Source: Dechloromonas sp. (GTDB lineage: Bacteria; Pseudomonadota; Gammaproteobacteria; Burkholderiales; Rhodocyclaceae). Taken from it: a stretch of DNA of 64,000 nt. Positions 24,901-33,021 of the stretch are shown here, piece by piece. Below the pieces are notes generated by a model. That model saw only the letters and a list, made by a program, of their open reading frames with translations. It was not told the DNA's origin and searched no databases. A program made the position numbers and the translations under genes. The stretch is from assembly GCA_028687035.1 (NCBI GenBank), contig JAQUAX010000001.1:124001-188000 (forward strand), in the 5' to 3' direction. Positions within the stretch are counted from its first letter, which is position 1. Every line of letters starts with the position of its first letter.

Positions 24901-25702
24901 CGAAGTGGGCGTCCGGCGTCCGGGTCATCGGCAGGTTGGCGCCGGTGATGATCAGGTAGGTCGAGTTGTACCAGTCGGCCGATTCCGGGACGTCGGTCTG
25001 CTCGCCCCAGGTCTGCGGCGACGCGGCCGGCAGGTCGCAGTACCAGTCGTAGAAGGAACCGCAGGGGGCGCCGATCAGCGACAGGTAGCGCGAGCCGGCG
25101 GCGTAGGAAATCATCGACATCGCGGGGATCGGCGAGAAACCGTAGATGCGGTCCGGGCCCCATTTCTTGATCGTGTAGACGTTGGCCGCGGCGATGATCT
25201 CGGTGACCTCGTCCCAGCTGGTGCGCAGGAAGCCGCCCAGGCCGCGGACGCCGACGTACTTCTGGCGCTTGTTGTCGTCGGCCTGGATCGCCGCCCAGGC
25301 TTCGACCGGGTCCTTGCCGGTCTTGCGTTCGGCGCGGTACAACTCGAGCAGGCGGCCGCGGATCATCGGGTGCTTGATCCGGTGCGGCGAGTACAGGTAC
25401 CACGAGAACGAGGCGCCGCGCTGGCAGCCGCGCGGTTCGTGGTTGGGCAGGTCCTCGCGGGTGCGCGGGTAGTCGGTCTGCTGCATCTCGAAGGCGACCA
25501 GGCCGTTCTTGACGAAGATCTTCCACGAACAGCCGCCGGTGCAGTTCACGCCGTGCGTCGAACGGACCACCTTGTCGTGGCGCCAGCGGTTGCGGTAGGC
25601 GTCCTCCCACTGGCGGTCCTCGTTGGTGACGACGCCGTGACCGTCGGCGAAAGTGCTCTGGGTTTTACTCAGGAATTTCAGTCGGTCAAGAAAGTGACTC
25701 AT
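21947..25702 (-). CDS. narG: Respiratory nitrate reductase alpha subunit, molybdenum
   Basis: A 1251-residue catalytic subunit that reduces nitrate to nitrite in the cytoplasm. The FS0 cluster ligands are in HGVNCTGGCSW and EPRGCQRG (one His and three Cys), and bis-molybdopterin guanine dinucleotide binding regions follow in order. The segment YNSTYLIITGANLPMTRTPDAHF matches the cofactor-coordinating Asp region. No twin-arginine signal is seen; the N-terminus (MSHFLDRLKFL) is that of the membrane-bound Nar type, so this is not periplasmic Nap. It lies 32 bases before narH and 79 bases after narK2. Confidence 0.97.
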   Translation of the reverse strand: MSHFLDRLKFLSKTQSTFADGHGVVTNEDRQWEDAYRNRWRHDKVVRSTHGVNCTGGCSWKIFVKNGLVAFEMQQTDYPRTREDLPNHEPRGCQRGASFSWYLYSPHRIKHPMIRGRLLELYRAERKTGKDPVEAWAAIQADDNKRQKYVGVRGLGGFLRTSWDEVTEIIAAANVYTIKKWGPDRIYGFSPIPAMSMISYAAGSRYLSLIGAPCGSFYDWYCDLPAASPQTWGEQTDVPESADWYNSTYLIITGANLPMTRTPDAHFATEVRYKGTKVVSMAPDYAEYVKFADLWMPVRQGTDAAAFLAMGHVALKEFFIDRQEPYFQEYARKYTDLPMQVLLRKHGDGYVTDRNLRATDFAGNLGEANNPEWKTVVYDRKSGAFVAPNGSIGFRWGEDGKWNLLEKAGADQRETEAELSCIDARDGVVSVGFPHFTPGEDELLYRNVPVRKLTLASGEEAFIASVFDLQIAQYGIDRGLGGGNVARSYDDAAVAYTPAWAAKVTGVKAADIERTGREFADNAAKTKGKSMVIMGAAINHWYHNDLAYRSIMNLLHMCGCVGQTGGGWAHYVGQEKLRPQAGWAPIAFAGDWHRPPRQQNSTSYWYFHTDQWRYETVDADALLSPAGKNRNKGDTLADYNVKATRMGWLPSAPHFNRNPLDIVAEAEKAGATDEAGISKHVVEQLKSGKLDVAFADPDNPVNWPRNLIVWRSNLIGTSAKGHEYFLKHLLGAQNGVMQEGGAGRNCKEVKWHEEGPTGKLDLMVDINFRLNSTGAYSDIILPTATWYEKNDLNTTDMHPFIHPLGEAVTPGWESKSDWQIFRTLAKTFSGLAAKHLGTKRDLVALPMQHDSAMELAQPYGEVKDWKKGECEPIPGKTMSILKVVERDYGQTYNKYIALGPLLTKLGNNVKGIDWNTEQEYKELGILNRTVTEPGVSKGMPSLEEDIAVCDSVMRLAPETNGEVAHKSWSALSKKTGIDHHHLYAGRHEDKITFRDIVAQPRKIITAPTWSGIESETVSYTAGYTNIHEHIPFRTLTGRAHFYQDHEWFLDFGEGFCAFKPPIDLKAHETVPDSVRKKPHLTLSWITPHSKWGIHSSYQDNLRMLTLFRGGPYIWVSEDDAKSVGIADNDWVEAINGNGTTMARAVVSQRVPRGMALMYHAQEKNVNVPGSPSSGKRGGILNSVTRVVVKPTNMVGGYAQLAYGFNYYGTVGCNRDEQVVLHKVEDKDIDWLERPLTPEREAQRNPKGIGKK

Positions 25703-25781
25703 TGCTTGCTCCTAGATGTGCGGCGGGGAAGACCGGCCGCGTTACTGTTTTTCCGATGGGTCTGGATGAATGGATGGGGAA

Positions 25782-27425
25782 TCAGGGATTCTTGATGTAG
25801 GCGTTCTTGCGCAGGTAGAACCACCAGTTCACCACCAGGCACACGGCGTAGAAGGCGGCGAAGCCGTACATCGCGTATTCCGGCGTGCCGGCCTTGATCT
25901 GCTGGCCGATCACCGCCGGGGCGATGAAGGAGCCGTAGCCGGCGACCGCCGAGGTCCAGCCCAGCGCCGGGCCGGCCTGCTCGCGATCGAAGATGAAGCC
26001 GACCGAGCGGAAGGTTGAGCCGTTGCCGATCCCCGAGGCGAGGAAGAGCACGACGAAGATCGCCATGAAAACGAAGAAGTACTGCTCAGGCGTTGCCGAG
26101 TGGTAGGCGAGGAACATCACGTAGCCGGCGGCGGCCGATGCGACGACGAGCACCAGCGAAATGAACTGGGTCACGATGGAGCCGCCGAGCTTGTCGGAAA
26201 TCCAGCCGCCGAGCGGGCGTACCGCGGCGCCGACGAAGGGGCCGATCCACGCGTAGGTCAGCGCCGACGGGGCATTCGGGTTCTTGACGTGGGTCCAGGC
26301 GCCGGTCGCCGCGTCGAGCAGGTGCTTCTCGCCGAAGATCACGGTGATCGACAGCGGCAGCGCCATCGAGAAGCCGATGAAGGAGCCGAAGGTCACGACG
26401 TAGAGCGCCGTCATCGACCAGGTGTGCTTGTTCGAGAAGATCGCGAACTGCTTGGCGACGTTGGCCTTCATGCTGCCGAAGGCGGCGAGCTTCATGACCA
26501 GCAGCGCGGCGGCGATGTCCAGCGGCATCAGGACCCAGGCGTTGATGACGCCCAGCCCGGTCGGGGCCGGCAGGTACAGGTAGATGCCGACGATGGAGGG
26601 AATGAAGGCCAGCGTGTACAGCCAGGTGATCTTGCCGAAAGCGCCCAGCGTGCTGCCGGTTTCCGGCGACACGGTGGGCAGGTTGTTCATGCCGAACCAG
26701 GCTGCGATCGAGATCGGCACCAGGCCGAGGACCCAGGCGAAACCGGCGTTCTGGACGAAGGTCGGGGTGCCGGCCGGGATCTTGCCGAACAGCCAGCCGC
26801 TGTCCTTGACCAGCGTCATCGGCTCGCCGCCGAAGGCGCCGAACACGCCCATGGTCATCAGCAGCGGGATCAGGATCTGCATCGTCGTGACGCCGAAGTT
26901 GCCGAGCCCGGCGTTCAGGCCGAGCGCGGTGCCCTGCAGGCGCTTCGGGAAGAAGGTGCTGATGTTGGACATCGAGCTGGCGAAATTGCCGCCGCCGACG
27001 CCGGACCACAGCGCCAGCATCTGGAAGACCCACAGCGGCCATTCCGGGTGCTGCAGCGCGATGCCGGTGCCGATGGCCGGCGACAGCAGCATCGCGGTGG
27101 TCAGGAAGATGGTGTTGCGGCCGCCGGCCAGCCGGATGAAGAAGGACGACGGGATGCGCATCGTCGCGCCGGAAAGGCCGGAGATTGCGGTCAGCGTGAA
27201 CAGCTCGTCCTTGGTGAACGGGAAGCCCAGGTTCAGCATCTGGACGGAGATGATTCCCCACATCAGCCAGATCGCGAAGCCGCAGAGCAGCGCGGGAATG
27301 GAAATCCACAGGTTGCGGTAGGCGATGCGGCGGCCGGTGGCGTTCCAGAAACGCTCGTCCTCCGGCTGCCACTCGACGATTTCCGCCGGGCCGGCAGGGC
27401 GCACGGCGGGGTTGTTGGCACTCAT
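25782..27425 (-). CDS. narK: Nitrate/nitrite transporter, NarK2 type
   Basis: A 547-residue major-facilitator transporter with about 12 spans. Both nitrate-signature regions are present: GVGGGNFASSMSNISTFFPKRLQGTALGLNAGLGNFG in pieces near residues 155-195, and a second around GIGNGSTFRSVGF. The pattern and longer loops fit NarK2, which exchanges cytoplasmic nitrite for external nitrate. It follows narK1 by 26 bases and precedes narG. A fused NarK1-NarK2 exists in some relatives; here the two remain separate genes. Confidence 0.9.
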   Translation of the reverse strand: MSANNPAVRPAGPAEIVEWQPEDERFWNATGRRIAYRNLWISIPALLCGFAIWLMWGIISVQMLNLGFPFTKDELFTLTAISGLSGATMRIPSSFFIRLAGGRNTIFLTTAMLLSPAIGTGIALQHPEWPLWVFQMLALWSGVGGGNFASSMSNISTFFPKRLQGTALGLNAGLGNFGVTTMQILIPLLMTMGVFGAFGGEPMTLVKDSGWLFGKIPAGTPTFVQNAGFAWVLGLVPISIAAWFGMNNLPTVSPETGSTLGAFGKITWLYTLAFIPSIVGIYLYLPAPTGLGVINAWVLMPLDIAAALLVMKLAAFGSMKANVAKQFAIFSNKHTWSMTALYVVTFGSFIGFSMALPLSITVIFGEKHLLDAATGAWTHVKNPNAPSALTYAWIGPFVGAAVRPLGGWISDKLGGSIVTQFISLVLVVASAAAGYVMFLAYHSATPEQYFFVFMAIFVVLFLASGIGNGSTFRSVGFIFDREQAGPALGWTSAVAGYGSFIAPAVIGQQIKAGTPEYAMYGFAAFYAVCLVVNWWFYLRKNAYIKNP

Positions 27426-27451
27426 TGTTGTTGCTCCCTCGGGTTTCGAAA

Positions 27452-28717
27452 TCATTCCAGGCTGTCGGCCGCGACCAGCTCGTGGCGGCCGCGCATCACG
27501 TCGGCGTCGCGCACCTCGGTCCAGTACATCCAGATCAGCGAGACCCAGACGACGCCGTACATCAACATGAAGCACGACGAGCGGATGCCGGTCAGGTCGA
27601 CCAGCGCGCCGAACATGATCGGCAACAGGAAGCCGCCGAGGCCGCCGGCCAGGCCGACGATGCCGGAGATCACGCCGATGTTCTTCGGGTAGTCGTCGGA
27701 GATGTACTTGAACACCGAGGCCTTGCCGACCGCCATGGCGACGCCGACGACGAACATCAGCACGGTGAACACGACCTCGTTCAGGTAGATCTGGTAGGTC
27801 TGCGGGCCGTTGACCGTCTTCACGGTGAACTCGGTCTGCGGGTAGGAAAGGATGAACAGGCAGATCCAGCACACCCAGAGCACCCACCAGGTGACCTTGT
27901 GGGCGCCGAACCTGTCGGAGAACCAGCCGCCCAGCGCGCGCAGCACGCCGCCCGGCAGCGAGAAGCAGGCGGCCAGGAAGGCGGCGCTCTTCAGGTCGAA
28001 GCCGTATTCCTGAACGTAGTACTTGGTCATCCACAGCGACAGCGCGACGTAGCCCCCGAAGACGATCGAGTAGTACTGGCAGATCTTCCAGACGTTCGGG
28101 TCCTTCAGCGCCTTCAGCTGTTCGCCGGCGGTGACGTGCGATTCGACGCGGTGCGCCGGGTCGCTGTAGGTGAGGAGCAGGAAGGCGAGCGCGGTGCACA
28201 GCATCAGCACCGCGTAAACCGTCGGCACCATCGTCCAGCCCCAGCCGACGACGATCGACGGGGCGACGATCTTGGTCACCGCGGCGCCCGCGTTGCCGGC
28301 GCCAAACACGCCCATCGCGAAACCCTGGTTCTGCTTTTCGAACCAGCGGGCGCAGTAGGCGATGCCGACCGAGAACGAGCCGCCGGCGATGCCGACGAAC
28401 AGGCCGGCGACCAGCATCTGCCAGTAGGCGGTGGCGTGGCCGATCAGCCAGATCGGGATCACGGTCAGCATCATGATCGTGAAGAACACCGGGCGGCCAC
28501 CGAAACGGTCGGTCATCATGCCGAGCGGCAGGCGGACCAGCGAACCCGTCAGCACCGGCATTGCGGCGAGGATGCCGAATTCGGTCTCGTTGAGGCCGAG
28601 CTGCTGCTTGATCGGGATGCCGATCACCGCGAACATCATCCAGATCATGAAGCACACCGTGAAGGCCAGGGTGCTCATGAACAGAACCGACATCTGCTGG
28701 GTTTTCCTGCTTGCCAT
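27452..28717 (-). CDS. narK: Nitrate transporter, NarK1 type
   Basis: A 421-residue major-facilitator protein with 12 spans and the nitrate signature near VGIAGGSFSVGIAYCARWF, with a second signature-like loop AVGKASVFKYISDDYPKNIG. Sequence type and order (first in the operon) fit NarK1, thought to bring nitrate in with protons when respiration starts. ATG 28717 was chosen because TTGAGGA directly upstream serves as a ribosome site. It is the first gene of narK1-narK2-narGHJI, so its 5' region carries the operon promoter. Confidence 0.9.
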   Translation of the reverse strand: MASRKTQQMSVLFMSTLAFTVCFMIWMMFAVIGIPIKQQLGLNETEFGILAAMPVLTGSLVRLPLGMMTDRFGGRPVFFTIMMLTVIPIWLIGHATAYWQMLVAGLFVGIAGGSFSVGIAYCARWFEKQNQGFAMGVFGAGNAGAAVTKIVAPSIVVGWGWTMVPTVYAVLMLCTALAFLLLTYSDPAHRVESHVTAGEQLKALKDPNVWKICQYYSIVFGGYVALSLWMTKYYVQEYGFDLKSAAFLAACFSLPGGVLRALGGWFSDRFGAHKVTWWVLWVCWICLFILSYPQTEFTVKTVNGPQTYQIYLNEVVFTVLMFVVGVAMAVGKASVFKYISDDYPKNIGVISGIVGLAGGLGGFLLPIMFGALVDLTGIRSSCFMLMYGVVWVSLIWMYWTEVRDADVMRGRHELVAADSLE

Positions 28718-28883
28718 GGAAGTCCTCAAACGGGCTCGGGAAAGGGTTTTCCCGGACAGGCGAAGACTAAGGATTTGCCGGCCGGCGCAATATTCCCCGT
28801 AAGTAGATCGGCCGGGAGGCAGAAGGAGTGCCCGCGCTGGCTGTAGGGATTACGTCCGGGCGGCCGGTCGCGGCCGTGAAGGA

Positions 28884-28911
28884 ACTAGTCCTCGCCGAGC
28901 CGGACTAGTCC
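28884..28911. promoter_or_regulatory. Repeated ACTAGTCC element between nar operon and sensor kinase
   Basis: ACTAGTCC at 28884-28891 recurs at 28904-28911, exactly 20 bases (two helical turns) later. ACTAGTCC (28884-28891) and GGACTAGT (28902-28909) also form a perfect 8-base inverted repeat. The element lies in the 376-base gap shared by narK1 and the divergent heme sensor kinase. No FNR box was found in this gap, so this repeat is the best candidate for a specific regulator site. Confidence 0.5.
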
Positions 28912-29093
28912 GTTCGGACGGCGGCCTCTTTCGGGAAGCGCGTTTCGCCGGATGACGATAGAATTGCCGCAGGAGGCCCCGGCACCTTTCGCCGGCGAGC
29001 GCCGTCCCGACCGGAGTTGACGATGCCTGCTGCCAATTTCCTGCGCTGCCCCCGCGTGCTGCGGCCGCGGGCGGCACTCGCCCGGAGGCCGGG

Positions 29094-31160
29094 GTGAAGC
29101 TGCATCTGAAGATGTGGCTGTCGCTCGGGCTGGTGCTGGCCGCCGTGTTCGCCCTCGACATGACGATTGCCTGGCAGCGCATCCAGACCGAACAGCGCCG
29201 CGAGCAGGAATTCGACGTCCAGGCCATCCGCGCGCTGCTCATGGCGACCCGCCGGGTCTATCACCAGCAGTTCATCGCCAGCGGCCTGCCGGTCACCGAC
29301 CAGACCATCGGCTTCCTGCCGGCCCACGCGATGTCGCGGATTTCCGAGGATTACGCGCACTGGTCGGACAACGGCTACAAGTTCAACAACGTGTCCGACC
29401 GGCCGCGCAATCCGCAGAACCGGGCCGACCGCTTCGAACTCGACGCGATGGCCTTCTTCCGCGCCAATCCCGAGGCCAAGGACCGGATGCTGCCGATCCG
29501 GGACGACCAGGGGCGGGGCTGGTTCCATTACACCGCGCCGATCCGGATCGAGTCCTACTGCCTGATGTGCCACGGCCGGCCGGAGGATGCGCCGGAGAGC
29601 ATCCGCCGCCAGTACCCGGACGCCTACGGCTACCAGCTGGGCGAACTGCGTGGCGTGATGAGCATCAAGCTGCCGCTGGACCGCTACGAGGCGGCGCTCG
29701 CGGATCAGTGGCAGAGCCGGGTGTGGCGCAACCTGCAGACCTATTTCCTGATCTTCGTCGTCGTCGGCCTGCTCGTCGACCGCCTGGTGTTGCGCCGGCT
29801 CGAATTGCTGCGCCGCGGCGCAACGCAGCTGGCCGCCGGCAGCGGCGATTTCCGCGTCGACGCCGGGGGCGACGACGAGCTCGCCGAACTGGCGCACACC
29901 TTCAACGACATGGCGGACAGCGTCGTCGCCCGCGAAAGGGCGCTGGCCCGGCAGCGCGACGGGCTCGAGGAGACCGTCGCCGAGCGCACGGCCGACCTGC
30001 GCCGGGCCAAGGAGGCCGCCGACCAGGCCAATCACGCGAAGAGCGCCTTCCTGGCCAACATGAGCCACGAGATCCGGACGCCGCTCAACGCGATCAGCGG
30101 CATGTCGGTACTGATCCGGCGCAGCGGAGTGAGCCCGGAACAGCACGAACGCCTCGACAAGCTCGATGCGGCGGGCCGGCACCTGCTGGAAACCATCAAT
30201 GCGGTACTCGACCTGTCGAAGATCGAGGCCGGCAAGTTCGCGCTCGAGGAAACCCCGTTCCGGATCGAGACCGTCTTCGCCAACGTCCGCTCGATGCTGC
30301 TCGAGCGCGCCGAGGCCCGGGGCCTGCGCCTGGTCGTCGAACCCTTCGCGCTCGACCACCTGCTGATCGGCGACCCGACCCGGCTGCAGCAGGCGCTGAT
30401 CAACTACGTCGGCAACGCGATCAAGTTCACCGAGGCCGGCAGCGTGACGCTGCGCGCCGAACGGCTGGAGGACGGCGACGACGCGGTCTGCCTGCGCTTC
30501 GCGGTCGTCGATACAGGGATCGGCATCGACCCGGCGGCGATCGACCGGCTGTTCGGCGCCTTCGAGCAGGCCGACAACTCGACCACCCGCAAGTACGGCG
30601 GCACCGGGCTCGGCCTGGCCATCACGCGTTCGATCGCGCAGGCCATGCACGGCGAAGCCGGGGCCGCCAACAATCCGGAAATCGGCGCCACGTTCTGGTT
30701 CACCGCGCGGCTGCGCAAGGGCGAGTCCCTCGACGCCGTACTTCCGCCGGCGCCGGACAGCGACCTGGAAGCCGACATCCGGGCCCGCTTCGCCGGGCGG
30801 CGCATCCTGGTCGTCGAGGACGAGCCGATCAACCGCGAGGTGGCGCTGGAGTTGCTCGCCGACCTCGGGCTGATCGTCGAAGCAGCCGACGATGGCGTCG
30901 AGGCCGTCGAGCGGGCTGCCGCGCAGGCCTACGACCTGATCCTGATGGACATGCAGATGCCGCGCATGGACGGCCTCGAGGCGACGCGCCGGATCCGCGC
31001 CGGCGGCGCGTCGGCGAAGGCGCCGATCGTCGCGATGACGGCCAATGCCTTCGTCGAGGACAAGCAGCGCTGCCAGGAGGCCGGCATGAACGATTTCATC
31101 AGCAAGCCGATCACGCCGGAACGCCTGTACCGCGAATTGCTGCGCTGGCTGGCGGCCTGA
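29094..31160 (+). CDS. Hybrid histidine kinase with c-heme sensor domain (DUF3365/Tll0287-like)
   Basis: A 688-residue membrane sensor. It has an N-terminal span ([16 protein letters not shown]), a periplasmic domain of about 190 residues, a second span (about 214-234) and HAMP. The HisKA domain follows with phospho-His H325 ([11 protein letters not shown]), then an HATPase_c domain ([17 protein letters not shown]) and a C-terminal receiver with D619 ([13 protein letters not shown]). The periplasmic domain holds one CxxCH (CLMCH, 156-160), so it should bind c-type heme covalently. This is the Tll0287-like (DUF3365) sensor module. Redox or gas sensing is inferred. The start is GTG 29094 with AGGCCGGGG upstream. 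It is divergent from the nar operon; its cognate output regulator is not adjacent. Confidence 0.88.
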   Translation: MKLHLKMWLSLGLVLAAVFALDMTIAWQRIQTEQRREQEFDVQAIRALLMATRRVYHQQFIASGLPVTDQTIGFLPAHAMSRISEDYAHWSDNGYKFNNVSDRPRNPQNRADRFELDAMAFFRANPEAKDRMLPIRDDQGRGWFHYTAPIRIESYCLMCHGRPEDAPESIRRQYPDAYGYQLGELRGVMSIKLPLDRYEAALADQWQSRVWRNLQTYFLIFVVVGLLVDRLVLRRLELLRRGATQLAAGSGDFRVDAGGDDELAELAHTFNDMADSVVARERALARQRDGLEETVAERTADLRRAKEAADQANHAKSAFLANMSHEIRTPLNAISGMSVLIRRSGVSPEQHERLDKLDAAGRHLLETINAVLDLSKIEAGKFALEETPFRIETVFANVRSMLLERAEARGLRLVVEPFALDHLLIGDPTRLQQALINYVGNAIKFTEAGSVTLRAERLEDGDDAVCLRFAVVDTGIGIDPAAIDRLFGAFEQADNSTTRKYGGTGLGLAITRSIAQAMHGEAGAANNPEIGATFWFTARLRKGESLDAVLPPAPDSDLEADIRARFAGRRILVVEDEPINREVALELLADLGLIVEAADDGVEAVERAAAQAYDLILMDMQMPRMDGLEATRRIRAGGASAKAPIVAMTANAFVEDKQRCQEAGMNDFISKPITPERLYRELLRWLAA

Positions 31161-31220
31161 GACGCCCTAAAGCATCGTCGTCTGCTAATATTCGGCCCCC
31201 GATTTCCAGGAATGCGCCCG

Positions 31221-31931
31221 ATGAAAATTGCCGATCCCGCCTGCACCGACGTCTGCAACGAAGTCCGGCTGATGCAGGACGAACTGCCTTTCGACGGCGC
31301 CCGCGTGCTCGAACTCGGCTGCGGCCGGGCCGAGAAGACCCGGATGCTGGCGGCGACCGGGCGGCCGCGGGAAATCCTCGCGCTCGAGGTCGACGCGGTG
31401 CAGCACGCGCGCAACCTGGAACTCGGCGAACTGCCCGGCATCCGTTTCCACCGGGGTGGCGCCGAGGCGATCCCGGCGGCCGACGGCAGCGTCGATATCG
31501 TGCTGATGCTGAAGTCGCTGCATCACGTGCCGGTCGAACTGATGGACCGCGCGCTCGCCGAGATCGCGCGGGTACTCCGCCCGGGCGGCCTGGCGTGGAT
31601 TTCGGAACCGGTCTACGCCGGCGACCTGAACGACGTGATGCGCCTGTTCCACGACGAGAAGACCGTCCGCGAAGCGGCCTTCGCGGCGGTGTGCCGCGCC
31701 GTCGAGGGGGGCAGCCTGCGCCTGGTCCGCCAGCTGTTCTTCAACACGCGCAGCCATTTCGACGATTTCGCGCAGTTCGACGCCCGGATGATCCGCGTCA
31801 CCCACACCGACCACCGGCTGTCGCCCGAACTGTACGCCGAAGTGCAGGCGCGTTTCGCGGCCCAGCTGACGCCGGCCGGCGTGACCTTCTACCCGCCGCA
31901 GCGCGTCGACCTGCTGCAGAAGCCGGCCTGA
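31221..31931 (+). CDS. Class I SAM-dependent methyltransferase
   Basis: A 236-residue Rossmann methyltransferase. Motif I is VLELGCGRAEKTRML, followed by the acidic LALEVDAVQHARNLE and the post-I loop IVLMLKSLHHVP. The rest (EIARVLRPGGLAWISEPVY) matches the UbiE/Methyltransf_11 group. The substrate is unknown. ATG 31221 was preferred to ATG 31212 because the AGGAA site at 31207-31211 is then correctly spaced. It stands between the sensor kinase and the convergent rsmJ. Confidence 0.85.
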   Translation: MKIADPACTDVCNEVRLMQDELPFDGARVLELGCGRAEKTRMLAATGRPREILALEVDAVQHARNLELGELPGIRFHRGGAEAIPAADGSVDIVLMLKSLHHVPVELMDRALAEIARVLRPGGLAWISEPVYAGDLNDVMRLFHDEKTVREAAFAAVCRAVEGGSLRLVRQLFFNTRSHFDDFAQFDARMIRVTHTDHRLSPELYAEVQARFAAQLTPAGVTFYPPQRVDLLQKPA

Positions 31932-31950
31932 ACCCGGCACCCGGCGGCGC

Positions 31951-32727
31951 TCAGCCGGCCGGCCGGAAACTGCGCTTCGGGTAGATGTCGTAGCGGCTGG
32001 ATTTGCCTTCCAGCGTGTAGCCCGGACGTGGCCCGGCGATCGCCGGCGCCTTGCGCGGGCGCTTGACGACGACGCGGTGGCTGGCCAGCGCCAGCGCCGC
32101 GGCGAGCAGTTCGGGCGCGTCGTCGTCGTCGCCGACCAGCGGCCGGAAGACGCGCATTTCCTTCTTGACCAGCGAGGCCTTGGTCCGGTGCGGAAACATC
32201 GGATCGAGATAGACGACCTGCGGCGCCTCGTCCGCCCAGGCGCGCAGGTGTTCGATGGCGTTGCCTTCGAGCAGGCGCATGCGCTCGATGATCGGTGCCA
32301 CCTCGGCATCGAGCCGGCCGCGCCGCATCCCGTCGGCGAGCAGCGCGGCGATCGCCGGCTGGCGCTCGATCAGCGTCACCGTGCAGCCGAGCTGGGCCAG
32401 CACGAAGGCGTCGCGGCCGAGTCCGGCGGTCGCGTCGAGCACGGCCGGCCGCACACCGGGCTGGATGCCGACCGCCCTGGCGATCATCTGGCCGCTGCCG
32501 CCGCCCTGCAGCCGGCGATGGGCGAGGGCGCCCTCGACGAAATCGACGCGCACCGGTCCGGCCGCATCCGGCCCCAGTTCCTGCAGTTGCAGGCCGGGCT
32601 CGCCGACCTGCAGCGCGCAGTCGGCGTCGCCGCCGAGCGGCAGGCCGAGGCGGGACGCCAGTTCGGCGGCGGCCGCCGCCCAGTCGGGACCGAGCGCCTC
32701 GACGCGCAGGCCGGCCGGCGCGCTCAT
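31951..32727 (-). CDS. rsmJ: 16S rRNA (guanine-1516-N2)-methyltransferase
   Basis: A 258-residue SAM enzyme of the RsmJ family that modifies G1516 of 16S rRNA. Visible landmarks are the SAM motif [19 protein letters not shown], the [12 protein letters not shown] acidic loop, and the family-specific [20 protein letters not shown]. The C-terminus [14 protein letters not shown] is characteristic. ATG 32727 starts directly before the conserved domain; longer in-frame starts add proline-rich sequence with no similarity. It is convergent with the methyltransferase at 31221-31931. Confidence 0.92.
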   Translation of the reverse strand: MSAPAGLRVEALGPDWAAAAAELASRLGLPLGGDADCALQVGEPGLQLQELGPDAAGPVRVDFVEGALAHRRLQGGGSGQMIARAVGIQPGVRPAVLDATAGLGRDAFVLAQLGCTVTLIERQPAIAALLADGMRRGRLDAEVAPIIERMRLLEGNAIEHLRAWADEAPQVVYLDPMFPHRTKASLVKKEMRVFRPLVGDDDDAPELLAAALALASHRVVVKRPRKAPAIAGPRPGYTLEGKSSRYDIYPKRSFRPAG

Positions 32728-33021
32728 GCGGCGATGCGCCGGAAACGGCGCAGGTGGGAGGAAATGCGGGTCAGGGTCGGGGACATGGCGCGGATCGTCG
32801 GTCGGCATTCACGGTGGCCGGGGGCGGCGCGCACTATGCGGCCTCCCTCCGGAATTGGCAAGGCGGACGCGGTCGACCGCGAAAACCGGCCGCTTTCTGC
32901 GGAGCGCTCCGCCGCGCGGCGGGCCGGGTGCGGCAATTTGTCACCTGAGGATAGACCCCCTCCGATCCCTCTTCTGCGGACAGGCCGCGCTTGACGGCCG
33001 TCGTTCCAGGGGGAAAACAAC

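Noticed and set aside
28718-28883. FNR box for the nar operon (TTGCGCCGGCCGGCAA)
   Set aside because: The half-sites TTG and CAA are spaced 16 bases overall rather than 14, and the inner bases do not match TTGAT/ATCAA.
32728-33021. Possible riboswitch upstream of the first TonB receptor
   Set aside because: The gap is G+C-rich, and I could not see a cobalamin box or other conserved riboswitch element.
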